A stretch of 64,000 bases of DNA from Crossiella equi (GTDB taxonomy: Bacteria; Actinomycetota; Actinomycetes; Mycobacteriales; Pseudonocardiaceae): contig NZ_JAGIOO010000001.1 of the NCBI RefSeq assembly GCF_017876755.1, positions 4,015,786 through 4,079,785 of the forward strand. The letters run 5' to 3'. This document shows positions 45,473 to 54,454 of the stretch, one piece after another. Positions within the stretch are counted from its first letter, which is position 1, and each line of letters opens with the position of its first letter. A program made the translations under genes and the position numbers. The notes under the pieces are model-generated. The model ran no database searches and was not told the DNA's origin. It worked only from the letters and a program-made list of their open reading frames with translations.

Positions 45473-46626
45473 GCCTGTGCCTTCCGGAACTCGCGAACCA
45501 CCCGGTCGATGAACGTCTTTTCCGACACCGCCTCAATCCGGGACTGCCCCTTTAACCAGGTGCAGTGGTTGCGCAGCGCTCGCAAGTACTCGGAACGGCC
45601 CGTCGTCTGCTCTTTTGCGATCACGATGAAGCCTCGTTCCGCACCGCGTGGCAGCAGGAAAGGGCGCTCGGCCAACCGCCAGGCCAGCCGAACCGGATTC
45701 GTCCACGACTTCACGTCAGCCGCCCACGGCACTTCCACCGGCAGGACGTCGCAGGCGTCGAAGTCGGGCCACAACCTCACGGTGACCCCCGCACGCTCCA
45801 GCGCCTTGGCGATCCGAAGTTCCGCGCGGCCAGGGCCAGACACGAACATGCGCAGCTCGCGACTCAGCCAAACAACGCCCTCCGAGGCGGGTAGGCGCTT
45901 CTTGATCGTGGTGGGCGCCGGACAGTCCCACTCGCTGCATCGACGGGTACCGTCAGCCTGCATAGTCCACAGGTGACCGCAGCCTCCGCACACCACAGCC
46001 TCGCCTGCGGTCAGGGCTTCCGCCGGAGCTGGGCGGTAGGCACCACGCAGATGTTGAGCGAGGATTGCGAATCCGGGCTGGGCCATCGTTACAAGCAGGT
46101 CCCGCTCCGACATGGTTGGCTTCTCCACCAACAGACGCCGGAAGCGCACGTAAGCATCGGGATCGTCGTTCGCTTTGCACACGTCCAGCACTCCGTGGAT
46201 GAGGAGACGTTCGCGAATCTCGCCTTCGACGTCCCCACTCACTACGGCCCATTCCAAGCACGCTTTGGTGGGCTTGCCGTCCATCAGGAACGACTCGTCG
46301 TCGTTCAATCCCTCCACCGACGGACGGAACGGCCATTCCGCGAACGGGCGGTGAGCCCAAGCCGCCAGGTCCATGACGCTGCGCGGCACTTCGGTACCAG
46401 CAACAACGCCCATCGCCGTCAAACGATCCAACGCGCGCTGCAGCGCGGCCGGATACGGCACAGGGAACGTGCCCTGACGCTCCAACTTCTGCGACAACTC
46501 GACCAACCCGCTGGCCACCAAGCTGATGACCACGGTGTTCCATTCGGCCGGCCACGGCCGCGTATGCCCTGCCGAACTCTCTGAACTGCCGGTCAGGGAC
46601 GTCTGTCGCGCCATGCGCGGCAACAT
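45469..46626 (-). CDS. PD-(D/E)XK nuclease of the pPIWI-RE system
   Basis: 385 residues if the ATG at 46626 is used; ATG 46614 and TTG 46644 are alternatives and the GGTGAGG upstream fits none ideally. A zinc ribbon (CGGCGHLW...RRCSEWDC; Cys at about 213, 216, 230, 235) is followed by a restriction-nuclease core: RAELRIAKAL (Glu269), LWPDFDACDV and WAADVKSW (Asp304, Lys306). This order of N-terminal helical region, zinc ribbon and REase fold is that of the nuclease in pPIWI-RE three-gene islands. First gene of the operon, so transcription begins in 46627-46894. Confidence 0.85.
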   Translation of the reverse strand: MLPRMARQTSLTGSSESSAGHTRPWPAEWNTVVISLVASGLVELSQKLERQGTFPVPYPAALQRALDRLTAMGVVAGTEVPRSVMDLAAWAHRPFAEWPFRPSVEGLNDDESFLMDGKPTKACLEWAVVSGDVEGEIRERLLIHGVLDVCKANDDPDAYVRFRRLLVEKPTMSERDLLVTMAQPGFAILAQHLRGAYRPAPAEALTAGEAVVCGGCGHLWTMQADGTRRCSEWDCPAPTTIKKRLPASEGVVWLSRELRMFVSGPGRAELRIAKALERAGVTVRLWPDFDACDVLPVEVPWAADVKSWTNPVRLAWRLAERPFLLPRGAERGFIVIAKEQTTGRSEYLRALRNHCTWLKGQSRIEAVSEKTFIDRVVREFRKAQA

Positions 46627-46768
46627 AGACCTCACCACCGACAAGAAAGGGGCCGCTGGCAGCCGACGATCACGAACGAGCCGACAAAGTAGCCCAGTTG
46701 GACTAGTTGACTACTCTCGGTATCTAGAAGAGCCACCGCTCCGTCCGTGAACACCCAATGGTGACGGG

Positions 46769-46798
46769 TTGACAGGCGTGGCCTCGCGGACTACCAGT
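46769..46798 (+). promoter_or_regulatory. Possible promoter for hsdR
   Basis: A consensus TTGACA (46769-46774) has TACCAGT (46792-46798) 17 bases on. The -10 is weak. It lies in the 268-base region between the divergent pPIWI-RE nuclease and hsdR genes, about 100 bases before the hsdR start. Confidence 0.35.
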
Positions 46799-46894
46799 AC
46801 GTAACCCGCAGACGTCGTCGGACGATCTCCATGTCAACAGCATTGGCAACCTTGCCGCCCGACGCGGTCCCTGGTGCCTTGCGCTGTCGTACAC

Positions 46895-49702
46895 ATGGTG
46901 GAAGATGGTTCTGATGGTCAACACGACGGTGCAGGGGGAGACGGCGAGGTGGCGGACGATCCCAGGCTGGCCGCTGAGCAGCGGGCGCGGGCGCTCATCG
47001 ACCAGCAGTTGGTTGACGCCGGGTGGTTGGTCCAGGATCGGAAGAGCATCAACTTGTTCGTGGGCCTGGGCGTCGCAGTCCGCGAGATGATCATGGCCAA
47101 GGGGCATGGTCGCGTGGACTACCTGCTCTACGTTGACAAGCGGGTTGTCGGGGTCATCGAGGCGAAGCCGGTGGGCACCACGCTCTCGGGGGTGGAATGG
47201 CAGTCCGCGATGTATGCAGAGGGGCTGCCGCCCGAGGTGCGGCTGAAGGCGTTGACCGTGGATGGGCGCTTGCCGTTCGTCTTCGAGGCCAGCGGCACGG
47301 AGACCCACTTCACGAACGGCTACGACCCCCAGCCGCGGGCTCGGCGCCTGTTCAACGTCCCCAAGCCCGAGACGCTCGCCCGCATCATGAGGGACGCGGA
47401 ACGTGACCCACACCTGCCGACCTGGCGCGCCAAGGTCCGGGCTCTGCCCGCACTCGACGAGCGGCCGATGCGCAAGGCCCAGGTCACGGCGATCCGTGGG
47501 GTCGAAAGGTCGCTGGCCGAGCAGCGGTTCGACCGTTCGCTGGTACAGATGGCCACCGGTGCCGGCAAGACCTACACGGCTGTCGCCGAGTCCTACCGAC
47601 TGCTCAAGCACGGCGGCTTCAACCGGGTACTGTTCCTAGTCGACCGCAACAACCTGGCTGATCAGACGCTGGCGGAGTTCCAGAACTACCGCACGTCTGA
47701 CGACGGACGCCGCTTCACGGAGATCTACAACGTCGACAAGCTCAGCAGCGCCGGAATGCTCGGCTCGAGTCATGTGGTGATCTCCACGATCCAGCGGGTG
47801 TTCAAGGCGCTCAAGAACGAGGAGACGACCGAGGGCGACGATCCTGGCTTGGACGGCTACGTTCCTGACGCGCCGGTCACTGTCACGTACAACCCGCTGC
47901 TGCCGCCGGAGACCTTCGACCTGGTCATCGTGGACGAGGCGCACCGCTCTATCTATGGCGTCTGGCGAGGGGTGCTGGAGTACTTCGACGCCCACGTCGT
48001 CGGCCTGACTGCCACGCCCGGTAAACAGACGTTCGGGTTCTTCCGCCAGAACCTCGTGTCCGAGTACACCTATCCCGAGTCCGTGGCCGACCTGGTCAAC
48101 GTCGACTTCGACCTGTACCGGATCAAGACCCAGATCACTGCCGACGGCTCCTCGATCGAGGCCGGCACGGTCGTGCCGATGGTGGATCGCCGCACTCGTG
48201 TCCAGCGCCTGGAGGCGCTTGACGAGGACCTCGTCTACACAAGCCGGCAGCTGGACCGCGCGGTGACCTCGACCAGTCAGATCCGGCTGGTGTTGGAGAC
48301 CTTCCGCGACAAGCTGCCCGAGATCTTCCCTGGCCGTTCGACCGTGCCCAAGACATTGATCTTCTGCAAGGACGACAATCATGCCGAGGAGGTCGTCACC
48401 ACCATCCGGGAGGTGTTCGGCAAGGGCAACGACTTCGCCGCCAAGATCACCTACAACGCCAAGGACCCCAAAGGCCAACTCCAGGCATTCCGCACGTCGA
48501 CGGTCCTGCGGATCGCAGTCACCGTGGACATGATCGCCACAGGCACCGACGTCAAGCCGCTGGAGTGCGTGTTCTTCCTGCGCGACGTCCGCTCGGCACA
48601 GTACTTCGAGCAGATGAAGGGCCGTGGCGCACGCACGATCGCTTCGGCCGACTTCCGCGCGGTCACCCCAGACGCCACCGAGAAGACCCGGTTCGTCATC
48701 GTCGACGCCGTCGGCGTCACCGAGCACGACTTCGTGGACCCACCTCTGAACAGGCAAAAGGGCATCAGCCTGAAGAAACTGTTGGACAAGGCAGCCACGC
48801 TCACCCTCACCGAAGACGAGACCGCCACCCTCGCCTCCCGCCTGACGGCCTTGGAGTTGCAGCTCACACCAGCCGAACGCGGCGAGCTGGACCAAGTCGC
48901 CGGCACCTCCGTCCAGGCTATCGTCCGCGGTCTCGTCGATGCGGTCGACCCAGACAGACAGGCCCACGCCGTCCAGGGGGCCGCCGACCCGGCCGCCGCC
49001 GTCCAGCAACTCCTCGATCACGCGATCGAGCCACTGGCGGCCAACCCAGAGCTGCGTAACCGGATCCTCGAACTACGGCGCGCTCACGACCAGATCATCG
49101 ACGAAGTCAGCGTGGACCTGCTCCTGGACGCGCACGGCGTGGTCGACACCGGCCGCGCCCGGTCCCTCGTCGAATCCTGGGCGCAGTATCTCGCCGACCA
49201 CCGCGACGAGATCACCGCCATCCAGCTGATGACGGAGGCACGCGAACGCCGCGTCTCCTTCGACGACATCCGAGAACTCGCCGACCGGATCAGCCGCCCC
49301 CCTTACAACTGGACTCCCGATGTGATCTGGGCCGCCTACGAAGCAATCGAGGCTGGCCGCGTCCGACGTAGCACCCGGCACACCCTCACCGACCTGGTGT
49401 CCCTCATGCGCTTCACCATCGGCGAAGACGAAGAGCTGGTCCCTTACGCCGACCGAGTTCGCGAGCGCTACGCTGCGTGGCTCACCCAGCAAGAACAGGC
49501 TGGAGCCAAGTTCAGCGAGACCGAGAGGTGGTGGCTCGACCGCATGGTCGAGGTAGTGGCATCTTCAGCCGGCATCACCCCCGAGGACCTTGACCGCGCC
49601 CCCTTCACCGACCGCGGCGGTACCGACGGCGCCCTCCGTGACCTTGGCAAGACGCGTGCGGCCGAACTACTCGACGAACTGAACAAGGAACTGCCCGCAT
49701 GA
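46895..49702 (+). CDS. hsdR: Type I restriction enzyme, R subunit
   Basis: 935 residues from the ATG at 46895. The N-terminal nuclease has VDYLLYVDKRVVGVIEAK (Asp75, Glu89, Lys91, the PD-(D/E)XK set). The helicase/translocase core has MATGAGKTYTAVA (Walker A), LVIVDEAHRSIYG (DEAH), GLTATPGKQTFGFF and a motif VI-like QMKGRGARTI. The C-terminal helical region is present and the gene looks intact. It cleaves DNA after ATP-driven translocation when HsdS finds an unmethylated target. ATGA overlap with hsdS. Confidence 0.95.
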   Translation: MVEDGSDGQHDGAGGDGEVADDPRLAAEQRARALIDQQLVDAGWLVQDRKSINLFVGLGVAVREMIMAKGHGRVDYLLYVDKRVVGVIEAKPVGTTLSGVEWQSAMYAEGLPPEVRLKALTVDGRLPFVFEASGTETHFTNGYDPQPRARRLFNVPKPETLARIMRDAERDPHLPTWRAKVRALPALDERPMRKAQVTAIRGVERSLAEQRFDRSLVQMATGAGKTYTAVAESYRLLKHGGFNRVLFLVDRNNLADQTLAEFQNYRTSDDGRRFTEIYNVDKLSSAGMLGSSHVVISTIQRVFKALKNEETTEGDDPGLDGYVPDAPVTVTYNPLLPPETFDLVIVDEAHRSIYGVWRGVLEYFDAHVVGLTATPGKQTFGFFRQNLVSEYTYPESVADLVNVDFDLYRIKTQITADGSSIEAGTVVPMVDRRTRVQRLEALDEDLVYTSRQLDRAVTSTSQIRLVLETFRDKLPEIFPGRSTVPKTLIFCKDDNHAEEVVTTIREVFGKGNDFAAKITYNAKDPKGQLQAFRTSTVLRIAVTVDMIATGTDVKPLECVFFLRDVRSAQYFEQMKGRGARTIASADFRAVTPDATEKTRFVIVDAVGVTEHDFVDPPLNRQKGISLKKLLDKAATLTLTEDETATLASRLTALELQLTPAERGELDQVAGTSVQAIVRGLVDAVDPDRQAHAVQGAADPAAAVQQLLDHAIEPLAANPELRNRILELRRAHDQIIDEVSVDLLLDAHGVVDTGRARSLVESWAQYLADHRDEITAIQLMTEARERRVSFDDIRELADRISRPPYNWTPDVIWAAYEAIEAGRVRRSTRHTLTDLVSLMRFTIGEDEELVPYADRVRERYAAWLTQQEQAGAKFSETERWWLDRMVEVVASSAGITPEDLDRAPFTDRGGTDGALRDLGKTRAAELLDELNKELPA

Positions 49703-50967
49703 CGCCGCTGCCGCCCATCCCGGATAGTTGGACGTGGTCACCTCTCGGTGAGATCGCGGACGTCGTTGGAGGGGTAACCAAGGACACGAAGAAGCAGTCG
49801 GATCCAAAACTCCCTCTCGTGCCGTACTTGCGTGTCGCCAATGTCCAACGTGGTCGTATTGACGTCACATCGGTGGCTGAAATCCGCGTGCCCGAGGCTA
49901 CTGTCCACCGCCTTCAACTCCAGCCTGGCGACGTCTTGCTGAACGAAGGCGGAGACCGAGACAAGTTGGGTCGAGGATGGGTGTGGGAGGGGCAGATCCC
50001 GAACTGCATCCATCAGAACCACGTTTTTCGGGCGCGAATCCGCAACAAGATACTGCACCCAAAGCTGCTCGCCTGGTTCACCAACGAGTGCGCAAAGGGC
50101 TGGTTTGAGAAGCACGGCAAGCAAACGACTAACCTGGCGTCAATAAGCCTGTCGATGATCAAGCAGCTCCCGGTACCAATTCCGCCTGTGGCGGAACAAA
50201 AACGGCTGCTAAATCTACTTGAGGACCATCTCTCCCGGCTCGATTCGGTACTGGCCACCTGCACTGTCACAACCCTACGTCTTGCCCGGCTGCGACAGGC
50301 AGAACTTAACGCGAAGTTCGGTCTGAGAGACGACGACTCCATCGCGCTCGGTGATCTTCTGGTGGGGATTCAAGCCGGGCGGTCTGTGGGCGGCTCTGCC
50401 CCACCCGCCGGGGAGAACGAGTGGGGAATCGTCAAGGTCAGTGCTATGACGTGGGGCGAGTTCCGCCCACAGGAGAACAAGTCTATCCCCGAGTCGCTGG
50501 TGAACCCGAACTTCGAGATCATGCCCGGTGACCTACTCGTCAGCCGCGCCAACACGAGTGAGTATGTGGGGGCGCCGGTCCTTGTAGGCGAGGTGCGCCG
50601 CCGTCTCCTCCTCAGCGACAAGAGCCTGCGGCTTGTGCCGAGAAATGATGTCGATCCCGAGTGGCTCTGGAGGGCACTCCAAGCTCCAAGCGCGAGGCGT
50701 CAAATCTCGGCGGCGGCCACGGGCACCAAAGACTCGATGCGGAACATCTCACAAAAGTTGCTGATGGGCATTCGATTGCCGAGAGTTGAACCAGACGCCC
50801 AGCGCTGGCTGGCGAAGGCATACGCCGAGCGTGACTCGGAGCTCAAACGTATCGAACGAGCTGCAAAGGCCGGAACTTTGCGCGTAGAAACGCTCCGGCG
50901 GGCCGTCTTGAATGCCGCGTACTCGGGGGAATTGAACGATAAGATCGAGGAGCTTGCTGGTGTCTGA
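49699..50967 (+). CDS. hsdS: Type I restriction enzyme, specificity subunit
   Basis: 422 residues. Two target-recognition halves are visible, each beginning near a GEIADVVGGVTK or GDLLVGIQAGRS segment and each ending in the conserved helix (PVPIPPVAEQKRLLNLLEDHLSRL and MGIRLPRVEPDAQRWLAKAYAERDSELKRI). They would read the two parts of a bipartite site. The ATG overlaps the hsdR stop and the end overlaps the hsdM start. Lower third-position GC than the flanking core genes fits acquired DNA. Confidence 0.93.
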   Translation: MTPLPPIPDSWTWSPLGEIADVVGGVTKDTKKQSDPKLPLVPYLRVANVQRGRIDVTSVAEIRVPEATVHRLQLQPGDVLLNEGGDRDKLGRGWVWEGQIPNCIHQNHVFRARIRNKILHPKLLAWFTNECAKGWFEKHGKQTTNLASISLSMIKQLPVPIPPVAEQKRLLNLLEDHLSRLDSVLATCTVTTLRLARLRQAELNAKFGLRDDDSIALGDLLVGIQAGRSVGGSAPPAGENEWGIVKVSAMTWGEFRPQENKSIPESLVNPNFEIMPGDLLVSRANTSEYVGAPVLVGEVRRRLLLSDKSLRLVPRNDVDPEWLWRALQAPSARRQISAAATGTKDSMRNISQKLLMGIRLPRVEPDAQRWLAKAYAERDSELKRIERAAKAGTLRVETLRRAVLNAAYSGELNDKIEELAGV

Positions 50968-52447
50968 CTCGCGTCGTTTGGTCGACAAGCTGTGGTCCTA
51001 CTGCAACGTGTTGCGTGACGACGGCGTTGGCACGATCGAGTACACCGAACAGCTCACCTATCTGCTCTTCCTCAAGATGGCGCATGAACGTGCCAACCGC
51101 GAGCTCAACCCGCAGCAGATCATCCCGCCGGAGTACTCTTGGCAGACGTTGCTGGACGCCAAGGGCGACGCGCTGGAGACGCAGTACCGACACATCCTGG
51201 AAGAGCTCGGGAAACGGCCGGGAGTACTAGGCACGATCTTCCGCAAGGCCCAAAATCGCATCCAGGACCCTGCCAAGCTGAAGCGGCTCATCGTCGATCT
51301 CATCGACAAGGAGAACTGGTCGGCCACCGGGACCGACATCAAAGGCGACGCCTACGAAGGGCTGCTGTCCAAAGGGGCCGAAGACATCAAGTCCGGCGCT
51401 GGGCAGTACTTCACGCCACGAGCGGTAATCCAGGCGATTGTTGACTGTGTCCAGCCGACGGTTAAGGACACCGTGGTTGACCCGGCGGCAGGGACCGCGG
51501 GCTTCCTCCTCGCCGCGCACGAATTCGCATCACGCGGTTCGGAGTCGATGACCCGAACCGAGAAGAATCACCTCCAGCACGACTTCGCCTACGGCTACGA
51601 GCTTGTCGACGGGACAGCCCGCCTCGCCGCGATGAACATGCTTCTACACGGCATTGGAAACCCCGCTGGCAACTCGCTAATCGAGGTGCGTGACGCGCTG
51701 ATCTCCGATCCCGGCCAACGCTGGTCGGTTGTCTTGTCCAACCCTCCGTTCGGTCGCAAATCCTCGTTGGCGATGGTTGGAGCTGACGGGCTCGAAGCAC
51801 GCGAGGACCGCGCGATCGAACGGCAGGACTTCGTCGTCACCACATCGAACAAACAGTTCAACTTCCTTCAACACATCGCGACGATCCTGGACATCAACGG
51901 CCGTGCTGCCGTCGTACTCCCGGACAACGTACTGTTCGAAGGTGGGGCCGGCGAGACTCTGCGACGCAGGCTGCTACGTGACTTCGACCTGCACACCATG
52001 CTGCGCCTGCCAACCGGCATCTTCTACGCCCAAGGCGTCAAGGCGAACGTACTGTTCTTCGATAAGAAACCCGCAGCCGAACGCCCATGGACCGATAGGC
52101 TCTGGATCTACGATCTGCGCACCAACCAACACTTCACTCTCAAGCAGAACCCACTTCGTCGCCAACACCTGGACGACTTCGTCGAGTGCTATGCACCTGG
52201 AAAGGCCCGCTCGGAACGAATTGAGTCCGAGCGATTCAGGTCATTCACATACACCGAACTAGTTGCACGAGACAAGGTCAACTTCGACATCACGTGGCTC
52301 CGTGATGAGTCGCTCGAGGACACCGATAATCTCCCAGCACCTCACCTTATCGCCCGCGAGATCATCGAGGACCTCACCGCGGCGCTGGTCGAACTCGAAG
52401 CCGTCGCCGCGGCGCTCGAACCTGCAACTGGCGGAACGCCCGCCTGA
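50960..52447 (+). CDS. hsdM: Type I restriction enzyme, N6-adenine methyltransferase subunit
   Basis: 495 residues from the GTG at 50960, which has GAGGAGC upstream and overlaps the hsdS stop by 8 bases; TTG at 50954 is an alternative. The N-terminal HsdM helical domain (LWSYCNVLRDDGVGTIEYTEQLTYLLFLKM) is followed by GAGQYFTPRAVI, the SAM motif I VDPAAGTAGFLLAAHE and the catalytic motif IV SNPPFGRK. It methylates adenine in the HsdS-chosen site and forms the M2S core. Gene order R-S-M is less usual than R-M-S. Confidence 0.95.
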   Translation: MSDSRRLVDKLWSYCNVLRDDGVGTIEYTEQLTYLLFLKMAHERANRELNPQQIIPPEYSWQTLLDAKGDALETQYRHILEELGKRPGVLGTIFRKAQNRIQDPAKLKRLIVDLIDKENWSATGTDIKGDAYEGLLSKGAEDIKSGAGQYFTPRAVIQAIVDCVQPTVKDTVVDPAAGTAGFLLAAHEFASRGSESMTRTEKNHLQHDFAYGYELVDGTARLAAMNMLLHGIGNPAGNSLIEVRDALISDPGQRWSVVLSNPPFGRKSSLAMVGADGLEAREDRAIERQDFVVTTSNKQFNFLQHIATILDINGRAAVVLPDNVLFEGGAGETLRRRLLRDFDLHTMLRLPTGIFYAQGVKANVLFFDKKPAAERPWTDRLWIYDLRTNQHFTLKQNPLRRQHLDDFVECYAPGKARSERIESERFRSFTYTELVARDKVNFDITWLRDESLEDTDNLPAPHLIAREIIEDLTAALVELEAVAAALEPATGGTPA

Positions 52448-52673
52448 GTTTCGACCCGGATGCCTAACGCCTTGTGACCACGGTCGCGATGTCGGTATCT
52501 GGCGCGATGACGCGGGCGGATCGTTGATCACGTCGTAGGGCTCATCGTCCAACTCGGCCACTCTGAGGCCGGTCGGTTGCTGGTCAAGTGCCAGATCGCA
52601 TGACTACCGGATATCGCGAGAGTCACCTAGTTAGCGGATAGTCACGGTCAGTAGCAGCAATGAGGATCTTTCT

Positions 52674-53303
52674 GTGGCTACGAAGACCAAGGGCGGACTG
52701 CTGTTGCCCGTCCTGATCGTTGCTGTGGTGGCCGTGGTCGCCGTTCCCGGATTGCGAGACAAGGCTCTTGGCCTGTTCGGTGGTCTCACCGGCGGCACAG
52801 AGTTGGTGGGAACGGGTGAGACTCAGTTCATGGTCGCCTCATCGGCGGCATCCCAGGTACACAAGTGCACCCCACAACAAGGGCTGGCCGACCAGCAGTG
52901 CGACGACCTGAAGTTCGTGATCTTCGACGCGGCGCGAATGCCGTTCATCACGCGCAACATCTCGACAGCGTGGGCAGCGGGCAAGCCAGGCGTGCTGACG
53001 AAAGATGCGACCGCGGAAGCTGCCAACCGCAAACAAGTCTGTCTGGCTAGCTTCCCCAGGCCGCACGGCGGGCAATGCGACGAGTTCCCCTTCGCTGCCA
53101 CTCGTCAGGGTGGAGCTGGCGCTCAGGAGCATGAGGTTCCCGCGCGGGAAAACCAATGCCAGGGCGGCACTCTGTCCACCCGGTATCGTGCAGCTGGGAT
53201 CAAGGATGGGGATGACTTCCTGGTGGTCATCATTCACCCGGACCAGATCGCCTCCGGCCCGTTCCAGGGGATCGACATCGCGAAGGACCTGACCTGCGGA
53301 TGA
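52674..53303 (+). CDS. NucA/NucB-type deoxyribonuclease with N-terminal membrane anchor
   Basis: 209 residues from a GTG at 52674 with GAGGA upstream. One hydrophobic segment (about 8-26) forms a signal or anchor. The C-terminal domain carries CDEFPFAATRQGGAG, EVPARENQCQGGTLSTRY, the signature of the NucA/NucB DNase family (CDEYPFA...QGG...EN..QGG). Such enzymes cut DNA at the cell surface or outside the cell. It is coupled by ATGA to the next gene, which may be its inhibitor, as NucA is with Nin/ComJ in Bacillus. Confidence 0.8.
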   Translation: MATKTKGGLLLPVLIVAVVAVVAVPGLRDKALGLFGGLTGGTELVGTGETQFMVASSAASQVHKCTPQQGLADQQCDDLKFVIFDAARMPFITRNISTAWAAGKPGVLTKDATAEAANRKQVCLASFPRPHGGQCDEFPFAATRQGGAGAQEHEVPARENQCQGGTLSTRYRAAGIKDGDDFLVVIIHPDQIASGPFQGIDIAKDLTCG

Positions 53304-53812
53304 CTCAGCCCACCGTGACGACTGACCTGGACGTCGAGATCAACCATGGCCAGGTCTACATCTACGCGCAACCTCCCTGGGCTGACGATCCAAGCAACAA
53401 CGCCGTCTTGCGGGCGCTGGACGACGCGCGGCAGTCAGGTCGATTCGTCGGCGTTGCAGATGCACTAGTTGATCTAGTGACCCCGGTCCAGTGGAACTTC
53501 CACGCGCCGATGCGTATCGAGATCTGGTCTCTTGAACCTCCCGCAGACGATGGCGCCTGGGATCAGGTGGTGGACGTGGACCTCGACGTGCCGAACGGCA
53601 GGTTGTGGTTCGAGGGGTCTGGTGGGCGTGAGCCGATTCCTTGTGATGTGCCGGCGGGCACCTACCGCGCCCGAGTGTCGGGGCGCGGTTACACCGAGGC
53701 AGCTAATGGTGCTGAGGGGCTGGACTCATACCGGCTTCGGCTGTGGCCCCGTGGCGATGAGACCTCGCCTGCACTTCGGAAAAGCTGGCCAGGCTGGCAG
53801 AACGTCACGTAA
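53300..53812 (+). CDS. Probable partner or inhibitor of the NucA/NucB-type nuclease
   Basis: 170 residues, ATGA overlap with the nuclease gene. The sequence is all-beta in character (DVEINHGQVYIYAQPPW, VVDVDLDVPNGRLWFEGSGG, DVPAGTYRARVSGRGY, DSYRLRLWPR), acidic overall and without a signal peptide. The layout resembles ComJ/Nin-like proteins that bind and block NucA-type nucleases, but similarity is by pattern and position only. If so, it protects the producing cell from the nuclease before export. Confidence 0.6.
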   Translation: MTQPTVTTDLDVEINHGQVYIYAQPPWADDPSNNAVLRALDDARQSGRFVGVADALVDLVTPVQWNFHAPMRIEIWSLEPPADDGAWDQVVDVDLDVPNGRLWFEGSGGREPIPCDVPAGTYRARVSGRGYTEAANGAEGLDSYRLRLWPRGDETSPALRKSWPGWQNVT

Positions 53813-54125
53813 CCTGCCGCTCGCTCAACCGCCCACCGTCTTGACCAAGTTGCGGAGCACAGTGCGCCAACCTGCGACACGCACGAACGGTCCGATCTTG
53901 AGCGGGTGGCCTACCGGTGGCGCCGTCGTCGGTCCCTCGGCCGTCGCGGCCCGGCTGTAGCCGTTCTTTTGGTCGGCGTCAGCCGCGTCGGCGTGGTCGG
54001 TCCGAACATGGACAACCCGACCGGCGCGCGGTGGACGTCACGTGTCACTGGCCGCCAGCACGGCCCGACCGCGACGATGGGCGAACGGCAGGATCCTGCT
54101 CAGACGCCGGATCCAGCGGCGGTCG
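53813..54125. other. Intergenic stretch without recognisable gene
   Basis: About 310 bases between two convergent units (nuclease-partner pair and the NYN operon). Open frames here on the plus strand have poor codon pattern and no recognisable motif. I see no clear hairpin. Confidence 0.5.
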
Positions 54126-54386
54126 TTATCGCCCGGTGCGCCAGGGCCGGTCCCGGTTCTGCATTCTTCCCAGGAGTTGTGTGTAGTAGCCGCCGTCGCG
54201 AGCTTGCGCGTAGCCGCCTTGGGCTGCCGAGCGGTTGCCCAGCAGCGACCACGCTGCGTTCGCCGCGTCGCGAACTCCGGGGTCGCCACCGTGGCCTTGA
54301 GAGATGTCGGAGAGAAGGGCGAGGAGCGCTTCGGTCTCGTCGCCGCTGAGCAGCGTGTCGGCGTCCAATGGTCCGCGGCTAGACAT
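54126..54386 (-). CDS. Small hypothetical protein downstream of the NYN-LOTUS gene
   Basis: 86 residues, ATG at 54386 with a good AGGAAGG five bases upstream. The acidic N-terminal half (LDADTLLSGDETEALLALLSDISQG) is followed by helical NAAWSLLGNRSAAQGGYAQA and a basic tail. No family recognised. It follows the NYN gene by 68 bases on the same strand and may be in its operon. Confidence 0.6.
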   Translation of the reverse strand: MSSRGPLDADTLLSGDETEALLALLSDISQGHGGDPGVRDAANAAWSLLGNRSAAQGGYAQARDGGYYTQLLGRMQNRDRPWRTGR

Positions 54387-54454
54387 TTTCGCCTTCCTAG
54401 AGCTGTGGCCTCAAGATCACGGCTGGAGTGTCGGTTCCGGCAAGGCGGCGTGGC

